DNA of 64,000 nt from Azospirillum melinis (lineage in GTDB: Bacteria > Pseudomonadota > Alphaproteobacteria > Azospirillales > Azospirillaceae): NCBI RefSeq assembly GCF_013340935.1, contig NZ_WHOS01000028.1, forward strand, positions 1 to 64,000, given 5' to 3'. The stretch's first letter is position 1, and each line of letters begins with the position of its first letter. The notes under the pieces are model-generated. The model was not told the DNA's origin and ran no database searches. It saw only the letters and a program-made list of their open reading frames with translations. Shown piece by piece: positions 62,101 through 64,000 of this stretch. The position numbers and the translations under genes are program-made.

Positions 62101-62652
62101 TCAGTCCGCGTACCGGATCTCCAGCACTTCGACCTGCTCCAGTCCCGCCGGGGTGCGGACATCCACCAGATCGCCCTCCCGCGCCTTCAGCAGGGCGCGG
62201 GCCATGGGCGAGATCCAGCTGACATGGCCGCGGTCGGGGTCGACCTCGTCGGCGCCGACGATGGTGATGGTGTTCTCCGCCCCATCCTCGCGGGCATAGG
62301 TGACAGTGGCGCCGAAGAAGATCTGTTCGCGGTTCTTCTGGTCCTGCGGATTGACCACCACCGCCGATTCCAGCCGCTTGTTCAGGAAACGGATGCGGCG
62401 GTCGATCTCGCGCAGGCGCTTCTTGCCATAGAGATAATCGCCATTCTCCGAGCGGTCGCCGTTGCCGGCGGCCCAGGACACCACCTCCACCACCTTCGGC
62501 CGCTCCACCCGCAGCAGGTGGCGCAGTTCCTCCTGCATGCGCTGGAAGCCGGGCGGGGTCATGTAGTTCTTGAAGCCCTGCGGCAACGGTGCCGGATCGT
62601 CGAGGTCGTCGTCGTCCTGCGTGTCGTTCTCGCGGGTGAAGGCCTTGCTCAT
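62101..62652 (-). CDS. greB: Transcription elongation factor GreB
   Basis: This 183-residue transcript-cleavage factor for stalled RNA polymerase has an N-terminal coiled-coil (about 30-100) with the tip acidic residues in GDRSENGDYLYGKKRLREID, then the C-terminal FKBP-like domain (FFGATVTYARED...YADsignature end). A 25-residue acidic N-terminal extension (DTQDDDDLDDP) precedes the coiled-coil. GreB is preferred over GreA because of the GDYLYGKKRLREIDRR tip and length above 160. It converges with thiC and lies 102 nt downstream of rne on the same strand. Confidence 0.92.
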   Translation of the reverse strand: MSKAFTRENDTQDDDDLDDPAPLPQGFKNYMTPPGFQRMQEELRHLLRVERPKVVEVVSWAAGNGDRSENGDYLYGKKRLREIDRRIRFLNKRLESAVVVNPQDQKNREQIFFGATVTYAREDGAENTITIVGADEVDPDRGHVSWISPMARALLKAREGDLVDVRTPAGLEQVEVLEIRYAD

Positions 62653-62696
62653 GGTCCGACCTGTCCTGTGGCAGGGGTGATAACGTCCGGGAAAAG

Positions 62697-62722
62697 GAAA
62701 AGGCGCCTTGCGGCGCCTTTTC
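62697..62722 (-). terminator. Terminator of the rne gene
   Basis: GAAAAGGCGCC (62697-62707) and GGCGCCTTTTC (62712-62722) form a perfect 11-bp stem with a 4-nt loop. Read on the minus strand it is followed by CTTTTCCC. It lies 32 nt beyond the rne stop. Confidence 0.8.
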
Positions 62723-62754
62723 CCGTTCCAGAGGTCCCGGTTGGGCCGTCGGGC

Positions 62755-64000
62755 TTACCGCTTCCACCAGCCGCGGCGCGGCTTGGCATCGGCATCGGTG
62801 TCAGCCGCAGCCGGCTCGGGAGCCGGGGCCGGCGTGGCGGCCGCGGGCGTAGCGGCCGCTTCGGCCGGGGCCTCGGCGGCGGCCTTGCGCTTGCGCGACG
62901 CCTTCTTGGCCGGCGCGGCTTCGGCAACGGTCTCCACCGGCGCCTCGACCGCAGCGGCGGCCTTGCGCTTGCGGCCCTTGGCCGGAGCTTCGGCGACGAC
63001 CGCCGGAGCAGCCGCAGGGGCGGCTTCGACCGGAGCCTCGGCGGCGGCCTTGCGCTTGCGCGACGCCTTCTTCGGCGCGGTTTCGGCAACCGCTTCAACC
63101 GGCGCCTCGACCGGGGCAGCGCCCTTGCGCTTGCGGCCCTTGGCCGGAGCTTCGGCGACGACCGCCGGAGCAGCCGCAGGGGCGGCTTCGACCGGAGCCT
63201 CGGCGGCGGCCTTGCGCTTGCGCGACGCCTTCCTGGCGGGCGCCTTGGCGGCGGTCTCGGCCTGAGCCGCGGCCGGGGCGGTCACCGGAACCGGAGCCTC
63301 CTCGACTGCCGGAGCGGCTTCGCCGGCCAGGATCCAGTCGAGATCGCTCGCCTCGGCCGGAGCCGGCGCCATCCGGGCCGGAGCGTCCTGAGCCGGAGCG
63401 GCGGCGGGCTGCTGGCCGGCGGCGTCCTCGCCGCCCTCCAGGCCTTCCGCACCTTCGCGGCGCGACCGGCGACGGCCACCGCGCTTGCCGCGGCGGCGCT
63501 TCTTGCGGCCATCGCCGTTGCGCTCGCCGGCATCGGCACCGGTCTCGTCCTCGCCGTCATCCTCATCCTCGTCGTCGCCTTCAGCGTCGGCGTCGGCGGA
63601 GTCGGCCGCAGGTTCGGAGATGGCGGCACCGGGGATGGCTTCGGCGGCAACCGGCAGAACGCTCTCATCGGCGTCCTGGCCGGCCTCCTGATCGCCCTCG
63701 TCCGTCTCGGCATCGCCCTCGGCGCTGTCGCCGTCGGTCCGGCCTTCGTCGCGGTCACGGCCACGGCCGCGGCGGCGGCGGCGGCGACGGCGACGATCCT
63801 CGCCATTGCCCTCGCCGTTGGCTTCGGCGCGCTCGCCGGTCTCCTCGACCTGGACGGCCTCGGTCTCGGCTTCCGGCTCTTCCACCGCCTCGACCGGCTC
63901 GGCGGCGAGCGCGCGGTCGGTCTCGGCCATCACGCGGTCGGCGCTGACCAGCGGAGCGTCCTCGTCGGGCAGACGGGCCTTGTTGCGTTCCAGACGGTGA
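62755..64000 (-). CDS. rne: Ribonuclease E/G, C-terminal part (5' end beyond window)
   Basis: The minus-strand frame stays open to the window edge; 415 residues are visible. The first ones read HRLERNKARLPDED. The visible part is an unstructured tail: Glu/Asp-rich blocks, an Arg-rich RNA-binding run (RRRRRRRRRGRGRDRDEGR), Lys/Arg patches and repeated Lys-Arg-Lys units, ending in RRGWWKR. This mix of acidic and basic low-complexity sequence is what alphaproteobacterial RNase E carries after its catalytic half as degradosome scaffold. The catalytic domain is outside the window, so the name rests on the tail pattern. A TopA-type or translation-factor tail is a less likely alternative. Confidence 0.75.
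   Translation of the reverse strand, partial: HRLERNKARLPDEDAPLVSADRVMAETDRALAAEPVEAVEEPEAETEAVQVEETGERAEANGEGNGEDRRRRRRRRRGRGRDRDEGRTDGDSAEGDAETDEGDQEAGQDADESVLPVAAEAIPGAAISEPAADSADADAEGDDEDEDDGEDETGADAGERNGDGRKKRRRGKRGGRRRSRREGAEGLEGGEDAAGQQPAAAPAQDAPARMAPAPAEASDLDWILAGEAAPAVEEAPVPVTAPAAAQAETAAKAPARKASRKRKAAAEAPVEAAPAAAPAVVAEAPAKGRKRKGAAPVEAPVEAVAETAPKKASRKRKAAAEAPVEAAPAAAPAVVAEAPAKGRKRKAAAAVEAPVETVAEAAPAKKASRKRKAAAEAPAEAAATPAAATPAPAPEPAAADTDADAKPRRGWWKR
62883..63240. repeat. Tandem 162-165 bp repeat inside the rne tail
   Basis: The string CCTTGCGCTTGCGCGACGCC starts at 62883, 63048 and 63210, giving periods of 165 and 162 bp, both multiples of three. The blocks between are nearly identical, so the protein tail contains two full copies of a roughly 54-residue Ala/Pro/Lys/Arg unit plus part of a third. 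Different lengths suggest slippage or unequal exchange within the frame. Confidence 0.85.

Noticed and set aside
62883-63240. CRISPR-like repetition
   Set aside because: The repeat is 162-165 bp, in-frame coding, with no short direct repeats separated by unique spacers and no cas gene anywhere in the window.

Overview
The window is a high-GC chromosomal segment of an alphaproteobacterium. The best fit is a Rhodospirillales organism of the Azospirillum type. Supporting signs are an rRNA operon ending in 5S and initiator tRNA, a bacterial phosphatidylcholine synthase, neighbouring dapD/dapE, a DUF2336 protein, a long basic/acidic RNase E tail, and dense high-GC operons with many ATGA/GTGA overlaps. 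The genus is an inference; no marker gene was compared against a database.

Layout. (1) 1-310: the end of an rRNA operon (5S, tRNA-fMet, terminator). (2) 621-10367: a type IVb pilus-like (R64 thin-pilus-like) assembly locus with a pilin-like protein, a large beta-helix-like protein, PilQ-type ATPase, PilM-like protein, PilO-like and PilP-like proteins, PilN-type secretin lipoprotein, PilR-type inner-membrane protein, a small membrane-anchored protein and a convergent lytic transglycosylase. Three of the proteins look like mature pilins without a leader peptide, and no prepilin peptidase is encoded nearby. This is the most unusual part of the window. (3) 10400-19549: a metallo-beta-lactamase-fold protein behind a promoter with an embedded palindrome, then a run of minus-strand genes: tyrS, a DUF882 peptidase, radC, a two-component/small protein/cytochrome b561 cluster, and a 2-hydroxyacid dehydrogenase with an RraA-like protein. 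(4) 19550-22844: two tail-to-tail TctC-type binding proteins, a gene-poor lower-GC gap and the type B L36 gene. (5) 23080-34638: glcDEF glycolate oxidase, phosphatidylcholine synthase, a cation diffusion facilitator, DUF72, a giant DUF2339 membrane protein, hydroxyacid-oxoacid transhydrogenase and a GFA-family protein. (6) 34853-42617: a large acyl-CoA dehydrogenase, a transglycosylase behind a sigma-54-like site, cobT, then dapD/dapE, a membrane protein and a HAD nucleotidase. (7) 42814-48772: a PAS-GAF-GGDEF diguanylate cyclase overlapping a DUF2336 gene, two small unknowns (one with a J-domain-like end) and a pentapeptide-repeat protein. (8) 49097-64000: core translation and membrane-biogenesis genes (ffh-rpsP-rimM-trmD-rplS; rpmH-rnpA-yidD-yidC-engB), an antiporter, argB, a CorA/ZntB transporter, TPP-riboswitch-controlled thiC, greB and the C-terminal part of rne.

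The linked functions are pilus assembly (2), glycolate oxidation to glyoxylate (glcDEF), the succinylase branch of lysine/diaminopimelate synthesis (dapD, dapE), SRP and YidC membrane insertion, and c-di-GMP signalling. Starts were re-chosen from Shine-Dalgarno sequences and family lengths. Several are TTG or GTG and are flagged as such. No CRISPR array, insertion sequence or prophage was seen.
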